From Candidatus Sulfotelmatobacter sp. (GTDB lineage: Bacteria; Acidobacteriota; Terriglobia; Terriglobales; Acidobacteriaceae), in assembly GCA_030045935.1 (NCBI GenBank), contig JASIEN010000562.1, positions 1 to 7,763 on the forward strand: a stretch of DNA of 7,763 bases, written 5' to 3'. Made by a program: the position numbers and the translations under genes. Below, piece after piece: positions 1 to 6,382 of this stretch. The notes under the pieces are model-generated. The model saw only the letters and a program-made list of their open reading frames with translations, searched no databases and was not told the origin of the DNA. The stretch's first letter is position 1; the number at the start of each line of letters is the position of its first letter.

Positions 1-1337
1 ACGGCGAACGGCAAAGCGAACTGGCTGACCGCACGCACCCACGAGAGTTGGCGGCCGGTCATGGTGATGCGGCGATCCTCAGGGGGCTTGGGACGGATGG
101 AAATCAGGTCTTCATCCGACGAGAGCCAGTTCACCGCGTTTGAAGCCAGATCGTCATTGCCGTTGAAGTCGATGAAGCGATTTGCCGCCCAGTCGGAATT
201 GCCAACGACAACGAACCGGCCTTGCGAATTTTCCTTGCCGGTATTGTAAGTTCCCGCGGCGGCGAGGGTTAAAGGACCTTTCTTGTTCTTGGGATCGTTC
301 ACATCTACTGCGGGAGAACTCAAATTGCTCGTCGCCAAGCTGGTTTCGGAACTGTCGAACAGTTTCTGAACGTTGGTCTTATCGGTATTCTTGATTTCGA
401 GCGAGCGGGCGAGAGGAAATCCGGTAGCCGTACCGCGCAACTGATCGACGATCGGCTGCGACTCGTAGCTGGTAACCAGCGCGACTTGTGGACCAAGTCC
501 GGCGATCTGTCCGAGTGGGTTCAGATCGAGGATCAAATCTTTGTCAAGGGTCACGCCCCAGCTTTGCAGAAGATTGGTGAGCGCGTCGTTGTCGCCGATT
601 TCCTCATGACCGAGTTTTAGAGGCGGATCGAGCATGAAAAAAGTGCGTCCGCCATTTTCAACGTACTTCCTGATGGCGTCGACTTCCGGCTGCTCATAAT
701 TCTTGGTGGGACCGGCGATGACCAGAGTCGTACAGTCGGTGGGGACCTCGGCCTTCGAGAGCAGGTCAACAGATTTGCTCTCATAGTTGTCTTTGGCAAG
801 GAGGTCTTTGAAATGGGAAAAGCCTTCGCGATCACTGTCGTCGAGTCGGTGCTCGCCGCTGCCAGTGGCAAAGCAGACCATGCGGATATTGCTCTTCAAA
901 TCGCGAATCAAAGCGCCGGTGATGCCTTCTTCGGTCGTGCTTTTGGCTTCTTCGTGCTTTGAGCCGATCTGAACAACCGCCGTGCCAAACTCCCGGACGC
1001 CGTATTCGCGCGCCAACTCCGGGTCTTTATCGGGATCGACGTACTTCACCTGCACCTTGGGAGAAAGATTGGCGTACTGATCGAGCAGATCCTTGCCATC
1101 GCGGAAGCGAGTGCTGCGGTTGAAATAGGTGATGACGGCGTCCTGCTTCAGACCTTTGACAATCTTTGCGGTTTGCTCAGAAAGGCTGTAGCGCTTGTTC
1201 GTGGTCGAATCGTAAGACTTGTTGTAGCGGTCAGCGAGAACGTTGGCGATAATCACCGCCGCAATGACAATCAAAACGTAGGTAGCCGCATAAGCAGCGT
1301 ATCTGGTTTGTCTCGCTTTAATCCATTGGCCTGCCAT
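1..1337 (-). CDS. GldG-family ABC transporter auxiliary protein (3' end cut off by window edge)
   Basis: The first 445 residues are visible and the C-terminus lies beyond base 1. GldG-type proteins accompany ABC-2 exporters; their exact job and substrate are unknown, although GldG is needed for gliding in Flavobacterium. A short basic N-terminus is followed by one membrane segment at about residues 13-35. The family-typical RYSLSEQT (49-56) comes next, followed by a long extracytoplasmic part with YVDPDKDPE (99-107), TGSGEH (158-163), FFMLDPP (233-239) and VVGNSDWAANRF (377-388). A second membrane segment, usual at the C-terminus, appears to begin near residue 437 (SQFALPFA). The start is the ATG at 1337, with AGGAG at 1344-1348 six bases upstream. 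It lies 14 bases after the permease gene and is the third gene of the operon. Family assignment is firm; transported substrate is not known. Confidence 0.9.
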   Translation of the reverse strand, partial: MAGQWIKARQTRYAAYAATYVLIVIAAVIIANVLADRYNKSYDSTTNKRYSLSEQTAKIVKGLKQDAVITYFNRSTRFRDGKDLLDQYANLSPKVQVKYVDPDKDPELAREYGVREFGTAVVQIGSKHEEAKSTTEEGITGALIRDLKSNIRMVCFATGSGEHRLDDSDREGFSHFKDLLAKDNYESKSVDLLSKAEVPTDCTTLVIAGPTKNYEQPEVDAIRKYVENGGRTFFMLDPPLKLGHEEIGDNDALTNLLQSWGVTLDKDLILDLNPLGQIAGLGPQVALVTSYESQPIVDQLRGTATGFPLARSLEIKNTDKTNVQKLFDSSETSLATSNLSSPAVDVNDPKNKKGPLTLAAAGTYNTGKENSQGRFVVVGNSDWAANRFIDFNGNDDLASNAVNWLSSDEDLISIRPKPPEDRRITMTGRQLSWVRAVSQFALPFA

Positions 1338-1351
1338 TGAAATCTCCTAAG

Positions 1352-2119
1352 TCAGGACCTCCAGCGCAACGATTCCATGGAACGCGCCGTAAAGAACAGT
1401 CCCAGGAAAATGACGGTAATATAGAAAACTGCGTCCTTCGAATCGAGCACCCCCTTGCCGAAAGATTCGAAGTGGGTGATGACGGACATATAAGCGAGCA
1501 CACGTGCCCAAGTAGCAGTTTCGTATCCGCTGACCCACTCCAGAACCCACAGCAAAAGACAGACGCCGAAAGTTACGGCGCCGGCAACGATCTGATTTTT
1601 CGTCAGGGTGGAAATGAAAGTCCCAATGGCCAGTAGTGCGCCTGCTTGTAAGAACAAACCCAAATATCCCACAGCTAGCGGTTTCCAATCCGGGTGGCCA
1701 TAGAGGAAAAGGAATCCAAAGTTCACAGCCGTGAACAGGAGCAGGCACGCATAAAGCACCAGCGAAGCCACCCATTTGCCGAGAATGATTTCAATGTCGC
1801 GGACCGGAGACGTCGCCAGCAGTTCGATCGTCCCAGTCCTTTTTTCCTCGGCGAAGAGCCGCATGGTGATCAGGGGAATAAAGAACAGTCCGATCACCCC
1901 GACGTTCGAGAGCAGTGGACGGATGATCCACTCATTCAGGTTCATCGGAAACGACTGCCCGCTCATCTGCGACTGGATGCTCTCGAAAACAAATGACCCC
2001 AGAGCGTTCCAGAAAAAAAATCCGAAGATCAATCCGAACATGATCAGCAGGATGTAGGCGATGGGCGACACGAAATAGCTGTGGAGTTCCTTGCGGCAGA
2101 TAATCCAGACATTCCTCAT
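1352..2119 (-). CDS. ABC-2 type transporter permease, GldF-like
   Basis: This is a 255-residue inner-membrane permease that would pair with the ATPase encoded just upstream. About six hydrophobic segments are visible, near residues 19-39, 68-88, 111-136, 148-172, 175-196 and 230-246. The segment 87-105 (RLFAEEKRTGTIELLATSP) is the hallmark cytoplasmic loop of ABC-2 permeases of the GldF/NosY type. THFESFGKGVLDSKD (215-229) is a second conserved stretch in this family. The start codon overlaps the ATPase stop as ATGA (2116-2119), which implies translational coupling. A Shine-Dalgarno-like GAGGTG lies inside the ATPase gene at 2128-2133, nine bases before the ATG. Length fits a single-domain permease, which would act as a homodimer. 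The substrate cannot be read from sequence. Gliding is possible but not implied, since many non-gliding bacteria carry such operons. Confidence 0.92.
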   Translation of the reverse strand: MRNVWIICRKELHSYFVSPIAYILLIMFGLIFGFFFWNALGSFVFESIQSQMSGQSFPMNLNEWIIRPLLSNVGVIGLFFIPLITMRLFAEEKRTGTIELLATSPVRDIEIILGKWVASLVLYACLLLFTAVNFGFLFLYGHPDWKPLAVGYLGLFLQAGALLAIGTFISTLTKNQIVAGAVTFGVCLLLWVLEWVSGYETATWARVLAYMSVITHFESFGKGVLDSKDAVFYITVIFLGLFFTARSMESLRWRS

Positions 2120-3105
2120 TGGGCTTGCACCTCGACTGGCGTTTCTTCTGGCGTGGACGCCTCGCTTCCGGTCAACTGCAGGAAGACTTCCTCCAGGCTC
2201 ATGGCAGCGGGACGAAGTTCGTTCAGGTCCCAGCCAGATTGCACGATGGCGCGTGCCACATCGCCACGAACGAAGCTGCCCTTCTTGCTTTCGACTTCAA
2301 AAACCGCGCGGGCATCTACCTGCTCTTTACAGAGTACGCGGCTGACGCCGGCAACTTGTTCCAACTTCTGTTGAACAAGCGATGGCTCGAAAGTGCCTTC
2401 GCGGCCGGCGACCTCCACCACCACAGATTCCGCGCCCCGAGCACGTGCTTGTAGATTGCGCACAGAATCGGTAGCCACCAGCTTTCCTTTATTGATAATG
2501 ATTACCTGTTCGCAGGTCTGTTCGACCTCCGGAAGAATGTGCGTGCTGAGAATGATGGTGTGTTCGCCGGCAAGATCCTTGATCAGGTCGCGGGTTTCGT
2601 TGATTTGCTTGGGGTCCAGTCCAGCGGTCGGTTCGTCAAGAATGAGCACGTCCGGATTGTGAATGATGGCCTGCGCCAACCCAACGCGTTGGCGGTAACC
2701 CTTGGAGAGCTTTCCCAGAAGCTTTCTTTTGACATCGGCAATTGCGCAGCGCCCACAAACGTAGTCAATTCGCTTGGCGAGATCGGTTCCCGACAATCCC
2801 TTCAGTTCGCCGACGAATCGCAGATATTCCGAGGTCTCCATCTCCGGATAGATGGGCGGTGCTTCGGGCAGATATCCGATTCGCTTTTTCACTTCCAGCG
2901 GCTGTTCGAGGATGTCAAAACCAGCCACGCTCGCGGTTCCGGAAGAAGGAGGAAGAAAGCAGGTCAGCATGCGCATGGTAGTCGTCTTACCCGCGCCGTT
3001 GGGACCAAGAAAACCGACGATCTGTCCTTTGGCAACTTCAAACGAGATCTGGTCAACGGCAATTGTCCGCGCGTACCGCTTGGTAAGCTGTGTCACTTTG
3101 ATCAT
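2116..3105 (-). CDS. ABC transporter ATP-binding protein, GldA-like
   Basis: This 329-residue ATPase would energise the ABC-2 exporter. Its nucleotide-binding domain is complete: Walker A GPNGAGKT (34-41), GYLPE in the Q-loop position with Glu81 in place of Gln, signature LSKGYRQR (133-140), Walker B LILDEP (154-159, catalytic Glu158) and H-loop His189 in STH. The LSKGY form of the signature is usual in GldA-type and related ABC-2 ATPases. A C-terminal extension of about 100 residues ends in ALSLEEVF-like PAAMSLEEVFLQLTG, the usual DUF4162-type tail, followed by a Glu/Pro/Thr-rich end. I chose the ATG at 3105 because MIKVTQLTKRY aligns with the family N-terminus. An in-frame TTG at 3144 would add 13 residues unlike the family, and neither start has a good ribosome binding site. 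It is first gene of the operon and overlaps the permease gene by four bases. Confidence 0.93.
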   Translation of the reverse strand: MIKVTQLTKRYARTIAVDQISFEVAKGQIVGFLGPNGAGKTTTMRMLTCFLPPSSGTASVAGFDILEQPLEVKKRIGYLPEAPPIYPEMETSEYLRFVGELKGLSGTDLAKRIDYVCGRCAIADVKRKLLGKLSKGYRQRVGLAQAIIHNPDVLILDEPTAGLDPKQINETRDLIKDLAGEHTIILSTHILPEVEQTCEQVIIINKGKLVATDSVRNLQARARGAESVVVEVAGREGTFEPSLVQQKLEQVAGVSRVLCKEQVDARAVFEVESKKGSFVRGDVARAIVQSGWDLNELRPAAMSLEEVFLQLTGSEASTPEETPVEVQAQ

Positions 3106-3176
3106 AAGAGTGTTCGCTGTACCGGCGTGATACTCAACCGCCAACCCACACCAGGAAAAAGTGAGGAATGATTTTT

Positions 3177-3204
3177 ATGTTACAAATTGTGCCGCCAATG
3201 TCAA
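3177..3204 (-). promoter_or_regulatory. Candidate sigma70-type promoter of the ABC operon
   Basis: Reading leftwards, a perfect -35 box TTGACA (3199-3204) is followed after 16 bases by TAACAT (3177-3182), which matches four of six positions of the -10 consensus. Transcription would start near 3170, giving a leader of about 65 bases before the ATPase ATG at 3105. The placement in the only gap upstream of the operon supports it, but the -10 box is weak. Confidence 0.45.
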
Positions 3205-3226
3205 TGTCAGCGAAACATACCCGCTT

Positions 3227-3245
3227 TATATCGTACCACGATATA
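3227..3245. promoter_or_regulatory. Perfect AT-rich palindrome, likely repressor/activator operator
   Basis: TATATCGT and ACGATATA form perfect 8-base arms around an ACC spacer. The site lies about 22 bases upstream of the candidate -35 box of the ABC operon. It also lies about 50 bases after the stop of the alkyl-DHAP synthase gene. The short spacer, the symmetry and the absence of a following T-run on either strand make a dimeric-regulator operator more likely than a terminator. The regulator is not in the window. A PadR- or GntR-type protein is a guess only. Confidence 0.5.
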
Positions 3246-3297
3246 TCTTTGGGCATGTCGCCCTTCTTCATTGGTCTAACCCGAAGATACGAGCCTC

Positions 3298-5013
3298 TCA
3301 ACCATGCGCAGTGTGCGGAAGGCGCATCCATTCTTCCAGAGGATTTGAGGAAGGCTGCAGGCGACCGGGATTCATTATGTTGGCGGGATCCAGTGCGTTC
3401 TTGATCGCTCTGATCGCCTGGACGCCGAGTGGGGAAATATCCGCAGCGAGCCAGGGCAAATGCTCGGTTCCGACCGCATGGTGGTGGGAGAGTGTAGCCC
3501 CGTGATCGATAAAGGCTTGTTGGGCCGCGCGTTTGACTCGCAGGTACTGTTCCATTTCGTGTCCCGACTGCTGCTTGAAACCGAAAGTAAAGTAGACGCT
3601 GGCGCCCGATTGGTAAGTGTGGCTGATGTGACATCCGGTCCAAGGACGCACTCCACTTTCGAGGATCCTGGCCCGAAGAACTTCCATTGTCTCGCGATAA
3701 AGAGGAATGATGTTGCTCCACACCGTCGAAGTCTCGCTCACGTCGGTGGTCACGTTACGGTCCAGTAGAAAATCCCGAATGTGAGGGAAATCGAACTTCG
3801 TAGCCTCAAATGATTTTCCAGCGCTCTCTCCCATACAGACTGCACCGAATCTACGGTAAATGGCTTCGGCCTGGCTGAGGCGGCGAGCAACTTCGTTTTG
3901 TCGGCCCTCAACTGCGGTCAACATCAGACAAGCGCGGGGCAGCACAAATCCCTTTGCACGGAGATAGGCTTTGAACAGTCTCCCGGCAGCATGTGATAAG
4001 GGCGAGGGCGGTGGCCTGAAAGCGAGAGACAGCGCGGTTTTGTCAGGGTCGTTCAGCCGCACCATCGCCGGCATACACTCTTGACGCACGCATTCGTGCA
4101 TCGCCGCGATACCGCTTTCGAACTCGGGAAACAAGTAGCCGGAAACGACCCGCAACTCAGGACGAGGATGAACCCTCATTGTCGCTTCGGTTATCACTCC
4201 TAGCGTGCCCTCGCTGCCGATGCAAATGTGATTCACATCAATACCGTTTGAAGATTTCGGAACCGCACGCGTCGTTAGGATGCCTTCAGTAGTCACCATG
4301 CGAACCGCGATCACCATATCTTCGATCTTTCCGTACTTATCGCTCTGCATTCCAGCAGATCGCGTGGCAATCCATCCCCCGAGCGTGGAGTGCAGAAATG
4401 AATCGGGGAAATGGCCGAGCGTCAGCCCGTATTTGCTTAGCTGCTGCTCGAGCTCTGGGCCGAAGATTCCGCCTTCAATACGTGCAGTGCAGGAGTGTGC
4501 ATCAACCTCCAGTACGCGTCGCATACGAGACATGTCAAGCGACACCGTCACGCGTCCGGCATCCATTCTTTCAAGGCAACCAGAGATGTTGGACCCGCCG
4601 CCAAAAGGGATAACCACAACATCGCGGTCGGCTGCGGCGCGAAGCGTTAGGCAGATTTCTCGCTCACTGCGAGGGTAAATGATCAGGTCGGGTGCAGAGT
4701 TTGCCAAGCCATGCCGCAAACGAAATAAATCGCGGAACCCTTTGCCATACGCATGAACGACGCGTTCTTTTTTGTCTTTGGAGATCTGCGTGGGAGCAAG
4801 AAAGGAGCGCAACTTGTTCAGAAACGGTTCATCAACACGGGCCTCGGGCAGGTTTATGGCGTCAAGCTTCCAGTGCTGCGCAGAAAACTCGTCAGCTTCA
4901 ATCTCAAGGACAGATTTAGCATAGGGCCAGAAACCAGGATGGGCGCTGGAATTAAACTGCACATCCTCGTCCCCCCAGCCCCACCATTTCATATGCCTGG
5001 GCTCGTAAGCCAT
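3298..5013 (-). CDS. agpS: Alkyldihydroxyacetonephosphate synthase (FAD-dependent ether-lipid enzyme)
   Basis: This complete 571-residue flavoenzyme of the vanillyl-alcohol-oxidase/PCMH fold should replace the acyl chain of 1-acyl-DHAP with a fatty alcohol, making the ether bond of alkyl glycerolipids. The N-terminus carries MKWWGWGDED (8-17), typical of this family. The FAD domain shows PFGGGSN (136-142), GHFPDS (200-205), GGWIATRSAGM (212-222), YGKIEDMV (227-234) and GSEGTLGVITEATMR (266-280). The C-terminal cap has VRLND (318-322), SHTYQSGASVYFTFGF (464-479) and SHHHAVG (509-515). From remembered human AGPS, His201, Arg319 and Tyr474 fall where catalytic His300, Arg419 and Tyr578 are, with near-equal spacing. 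There is no peroxisomal or secretion signal, so the enzyme is expected to be cytoplasmic or membrane-associated. The start at 5013 has AAGGA about seven bases upstream. It follows the acyltransferase gene by 43 bases, probably as one operon. A different FAD-linked oxidase is possible but less likely. Confidence 0.87.
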   Translation of the reverse strand: MAYEPRHMKWWGWGDEDVQFNSSAHPGFWPYAKSVLEIEADEFSAQHWKLDAINLPEARVDEPFLNKLRSFLAPTQISKDKKERVVHAYGKGFRDLFRLRHGLANSAPDLIIYPRSEREICLTLRAAADRDVVVIPFGGGSNISGCLERMDAGRVTVSLDMSRMRRVLEVDAHSCTARIEGGIFGPELEQQLSKYGLTLGHFPDSFLHSTLGGWIATRSAGMQSDKYGKIEDMVIAVRMVTTEGILTTRAVPKSSNGIDVNHICIGSEGTLGVITEATMRVHPRPELRVVSGYLFPEFESGIAAMHECVRQECMPAMVRLNDPDKTALSLAFRPPPSPLSHAAGRLFKAYLRAKGFVLPRACLMLTAVEGRQNEVARRLSQAEAIYRRFGAVCMGESAGKSFEATKFDFPHIRDFLLDRNVTTDVSETSTVWSNIIPLYRETMEVLRARILESGVRPWTGCHISHTYQSGASVYFTFGFKQQSGHEMEQYLRVKRAAQQAFIDHGATLSHHHAVGTEHLPWLAADISPLGVQAIRAIKNALDPANIMNPGRLQPSSNPLEEWMRLPHTAHG

Positions 5014-5056
5014 CGTGGATCCTTTTTCGTTACATACGCCCGAACCATTTCCCCTG

Positions 5057-5782
5057 TTATCCGTTTCGCCCCGCCCCAGCCATCAACTCCTGAACGCTAT
5101 CTCCACGACTCAGCGCCCAAATGTTTTGGTAGAGCTGTTCGACCACCGTACGGCGCCAGGTGCGCAGTGACTCTCCTCTATTATGAGGCGGCGCGGCCAA
5201 AGCCAAAGCTCCACCAAAGCGGACCGTCACAGTGCCCGGTCGCGGCACGAAACGGCCTTTGGGCAGGATGGAGTGGGTTCCTTCGATGTACGCGGGAACG
5301 ACCGGGACCCTGAGTTCACTCACAAAAAGACCAACACCCGGCTTGAATGAACGCATTTCACCATCGCGCGATCGTGTGCCCTCGGGATAAAGAATCAGTG
5401 CACCTGCGGTTTGCTTCAGAAATCGGCGGCACGCTTCCAAACAATTAACCAGCGCCTTTGGCCGTGGACTACGCTCGATTGGAATAACGTTCATCCACGG
5501 CGACACCAGCCATCGAATGCGCCGTGATTGAAAGAAATAGTCGCTGGCGCCGAGCAGAGCAAAGCTCCGGAAACTCCGTCCACTGGCGGTCATCAAGGCA
5601 GCGCTATCCGCATGGCTCGAATGATTGCTGCAGAGCAGAAACGGTCCATGAGGAAGATGATCTCGCCCCTCAACTACAAGGGAGCAATAGGAGGCAAAGA
5701 ACATCCCGCAAAAACCTTCAAACGCCGTGCTGCCTACTAGCGATGCCCTGATCGTTACATCCGAACTGGTCCAGCTGGCCAT
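5057..5782 (-). CDS. PlsC-family lysophospholipid/glycerol-phosphate acyltransferase
   Basis: This 241-residue acyltransferase transfers a fatty acyl group to a glycerolipid precursor at the membrane. The NHSSHAD motif (53-59) supplies the catalytic His54 and Asp59. IPIERS (100-105), YPEGTRS (132-138) and VPAYIEG (162-168) match the other conserved PlsC blocks. A hydrophobic N-terminal stretch (about 15-37) could tether it to the membrane. Length fits 1-acyl-glycerol-3-phosphate acyltransferases. Next to alkyl-DHAP synthase it could instead acylate DHAP or 1-alkyl-glycerol-3-phosphate, which motifs cannot decide. The ATG at 5782 has no close ribosome binding site. GAGGTG (5796-5801) is too far from it, but would sit seven bases before an in-frame CTG at 5788; an in-frame stop lies just upstream, so the true start is one of these or further inside. 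It is first gene of the two-gene unit. Confidence 0.88.
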   Translation of the reverse strand: MASWTSSDVTIRASLVGSTAFEGFCGMFFASYCSLVVEGRDHLPHGPFLLCSNHSSHADSAALMTASGRSFRSFALLGASDYFFQSRRIRWLVSPWMNVIPIERSPRPKALVNCLEACRRFLKQTAGALILYPEGTRSRDGEMRSFKPGVGLFVSELRVPVVPAYIEGTHSILPKGRFVPRPGTVTVRFGGALALAAPPHNRGESLRTWRRTVVEQLYQNIWALSRGDSVQELMAGAGRNG

Positions 5783-5850
5783 TGCAGTCAGGATATATCA
5801 CCTCGAACAGGTCTAGAGACTGCCAGCACGAATGGAAACTGGACGACGGG

Positions 5851-6078
5851 TTAGGCCACGACGGGTGCGACCAACGCTGATGGCCGGGATGAGTTGTGGT
5901 AGATCACGGTAGTCGCTTTGATCATCTGAGTTGCGCGAGCTTGCTCTTCACCGGTGTTCAGGTTCCGATCAAACCGAGGAAAGTTGCTGCGGGAGCTCAA
6001 CGCGTAATTTGTGTCCCGCAGGAAAACGTTGCTCGTTGCCCAAGGTCGACAGTACGGGATGGTAATCGTCTGCTGCAC
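5851..6078 (-). other. Doubtful 75-residue reading frame, possibly a gene remnant
   Basis: A GTG-started frame encodes 75 residues with a fairly protein-like composition in its second half (SRSNFPRFDRNLNTGEEQ, then ATTVIYHNSSRPSALV), ending in TAA. A stop codon (TAA) sits directly in front of the GTG, and no Shine-Dalgarno sequence precedes it, so it is not a convincing gene as it stands. It lies on the same strand as the acyltransferase gene, 68 bases before that gene's start. It may be a small peptide, the decayed end of a former gene, or chance. I recognise no family. Confidence 0.2.
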
Positions 6079-6136
6079 TTAATGAGATCGGCGTAGTAAG
6101 CGCGAATGACAGGAAAATCGTAACCGCAAAACAAGG

Positions 6137-6175
6137 CTGGCGAGAGATCGCCGGTACTCCCAGGGGGCTTACCGG
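6137..6175. repeat. Two mutually exclusive hairpins
   Basis: Arms GGCGA (6139-6143) and TCGCC (6148-6152) close a GAGA loop, which is a GNRA-type tetraloop on the plus strand. A T-G and a C-G pair extend this stem to seven pairs. A second stem uses CCGGTA (6151-6156) with TACCGG (6170-6175). Both stems need bases 6151-6154, so only one can form at a time. No T-run follows. If transcribed rightwards it would be upstream of the secreted-protein genes, but whether it is transcribed is unknown. Confidence 0.35.
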
Positions 6176-6191
6176 AGCACCAATTTTTCCA

Positions 6192-6220
6192 TAGGCAGTT
6201 TTTCCGAATGATGGTATATT
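6192..6220 (+). promoter_or_regulatory. Candidate distal promoter for the secreted-protein pair
   Basis: TAGGCA (6192-6197, four of six matches to the -35 consensus) and TATATT (6215-6220, five of six to the -10 consensus) are separated by an ideal 17 bases. Transcription would begin near 6227. The leader of about 155 bases would carry the inverted repeat at 6249-6277. This is supported only by consensus matching. Confidence 0.3.
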
Positions 6221-6248
6221 GGCTGCCGTCTTTGGGCCCCGAAGTCAG

Positions 6249-6277
6249 CGTGGCGCGGGCATTCTGAGGGCGCCACG
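6249..6277. repeat. GC-rich inverted repeat, 8-base arms
   Basis: CGTGGCGC (6249-6256) and GCGCCACG (6270-6277) are perfect reverse complements around a 13-base loop. The stem would be very stable. Neither strand has a following T-run, so it is not a standard intrinsic terminator. It falls within the leader predicted from the distal promoter at 6192-6220 and could be an RNA structure or a protein-binding site. Confidence 0.45.
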
Positions 6278-6305
6278 TCCCCCACAAGAAGCGCTCCGCA
6301 AGCGT

Positions 6306-6335
6306 TTCACCTCTCGCTCTCGATGTAGCAATAAT
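6306..6335 (+). promoter_or_regulatory. Candidate proximal promoter for the secreted-protein pair
   Basis: TTCACC (6306-6311) and AATAAT (6330-6335, five of six -10 matches) are spaced by 18 bases. Transcription would begin near 6342, leaving a leader of about 40 bases that includes the strong ribosome binding site AAGGAGG (6372-6378). It competes with the candidate at 6192-6220, and sequence alone does not choose between them. Confidence 0.3.
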
Positions 6336-6382
6336 TCCCAGTCCGACACAAAAACGCAGCTAGCCACACACAAGGAGGCAAA

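Larger units (their letters stand above)
5783..6382. other. 600-base gene-poor divergent intergenic region
   Basis: This region separates the leftward lipid unit from the rightward secreted-protein pair, so it must hold promoters for both. I see no tRNA, rRNA, CRISPR or transposase. Short open frames on both strands lack ribosome binding sites or family signatures. What it does hold is a doubtful minus-strand frame (5851-6078), two overlapping hairpin arms (6137-6175), a strong GC inverted repeat (6249-6277) and two possible plus-strand promoters (6192-6220, 6306-6335). For its size it has unusually much local symmetry. I could not find a convincing promoter for the acyltransferase gene. Confidence 0.6.

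Noticed and set aside
3106..3144. TTG-started N-terminal extension of the ABC ATPase
   Set aside because: The 13 extra residues do not resemble the family N-terminus, which begins at the ATG at 3105, and no good ribosome binding site precedes the TTG.
2539..3171. A 210-residue plus-strand open frame
   Set aside because: It lies antisense to the ABC ATPase, whose motifs are complete. Its translation has no family signature and it is a mirror effect of the real gene.
3251..3263. GGGC/GCCC hairpin after the synthase gene, considered as a terminator
   Set aside because: The stem is only four pairs, and on the minus strand no T-run follows it. The synthase therefore has no visible intrinsic terminator.
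3134..3721. A 195-residue minus-strand frame overlapping the end of the synthase gene
   Set aside because: It is the same strand in another frame of the synthase, with a low-quality Arg/Pro/Ser-rich translation. The synthase frame carries the conserved HHH and Tyr motifs here.
4753..5313. A 186-residue plus-strand open frame spanning the synthase start and the acyltransferase end
   Set aside because: It runs antisense through two well-supported genes and has no recognisable motif.
6100..6190. Possible c-di-GMP-I (GEMM) riboswitch, prompted by CCGCAAAAC and the GGTA/TACC pairing
   Set aside because: The conserved first helix with its GAAA-type loop and the surrounding consensus are absent, so the resemblance is partial and probably chance.
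5997..6287. A 96-residue minus-strand open frame in the intergenic region
   Set aside because: It has no ribosome binding site or motif, and its reading crosses the GC-rich inverted repeat. The composition is not protein-like.
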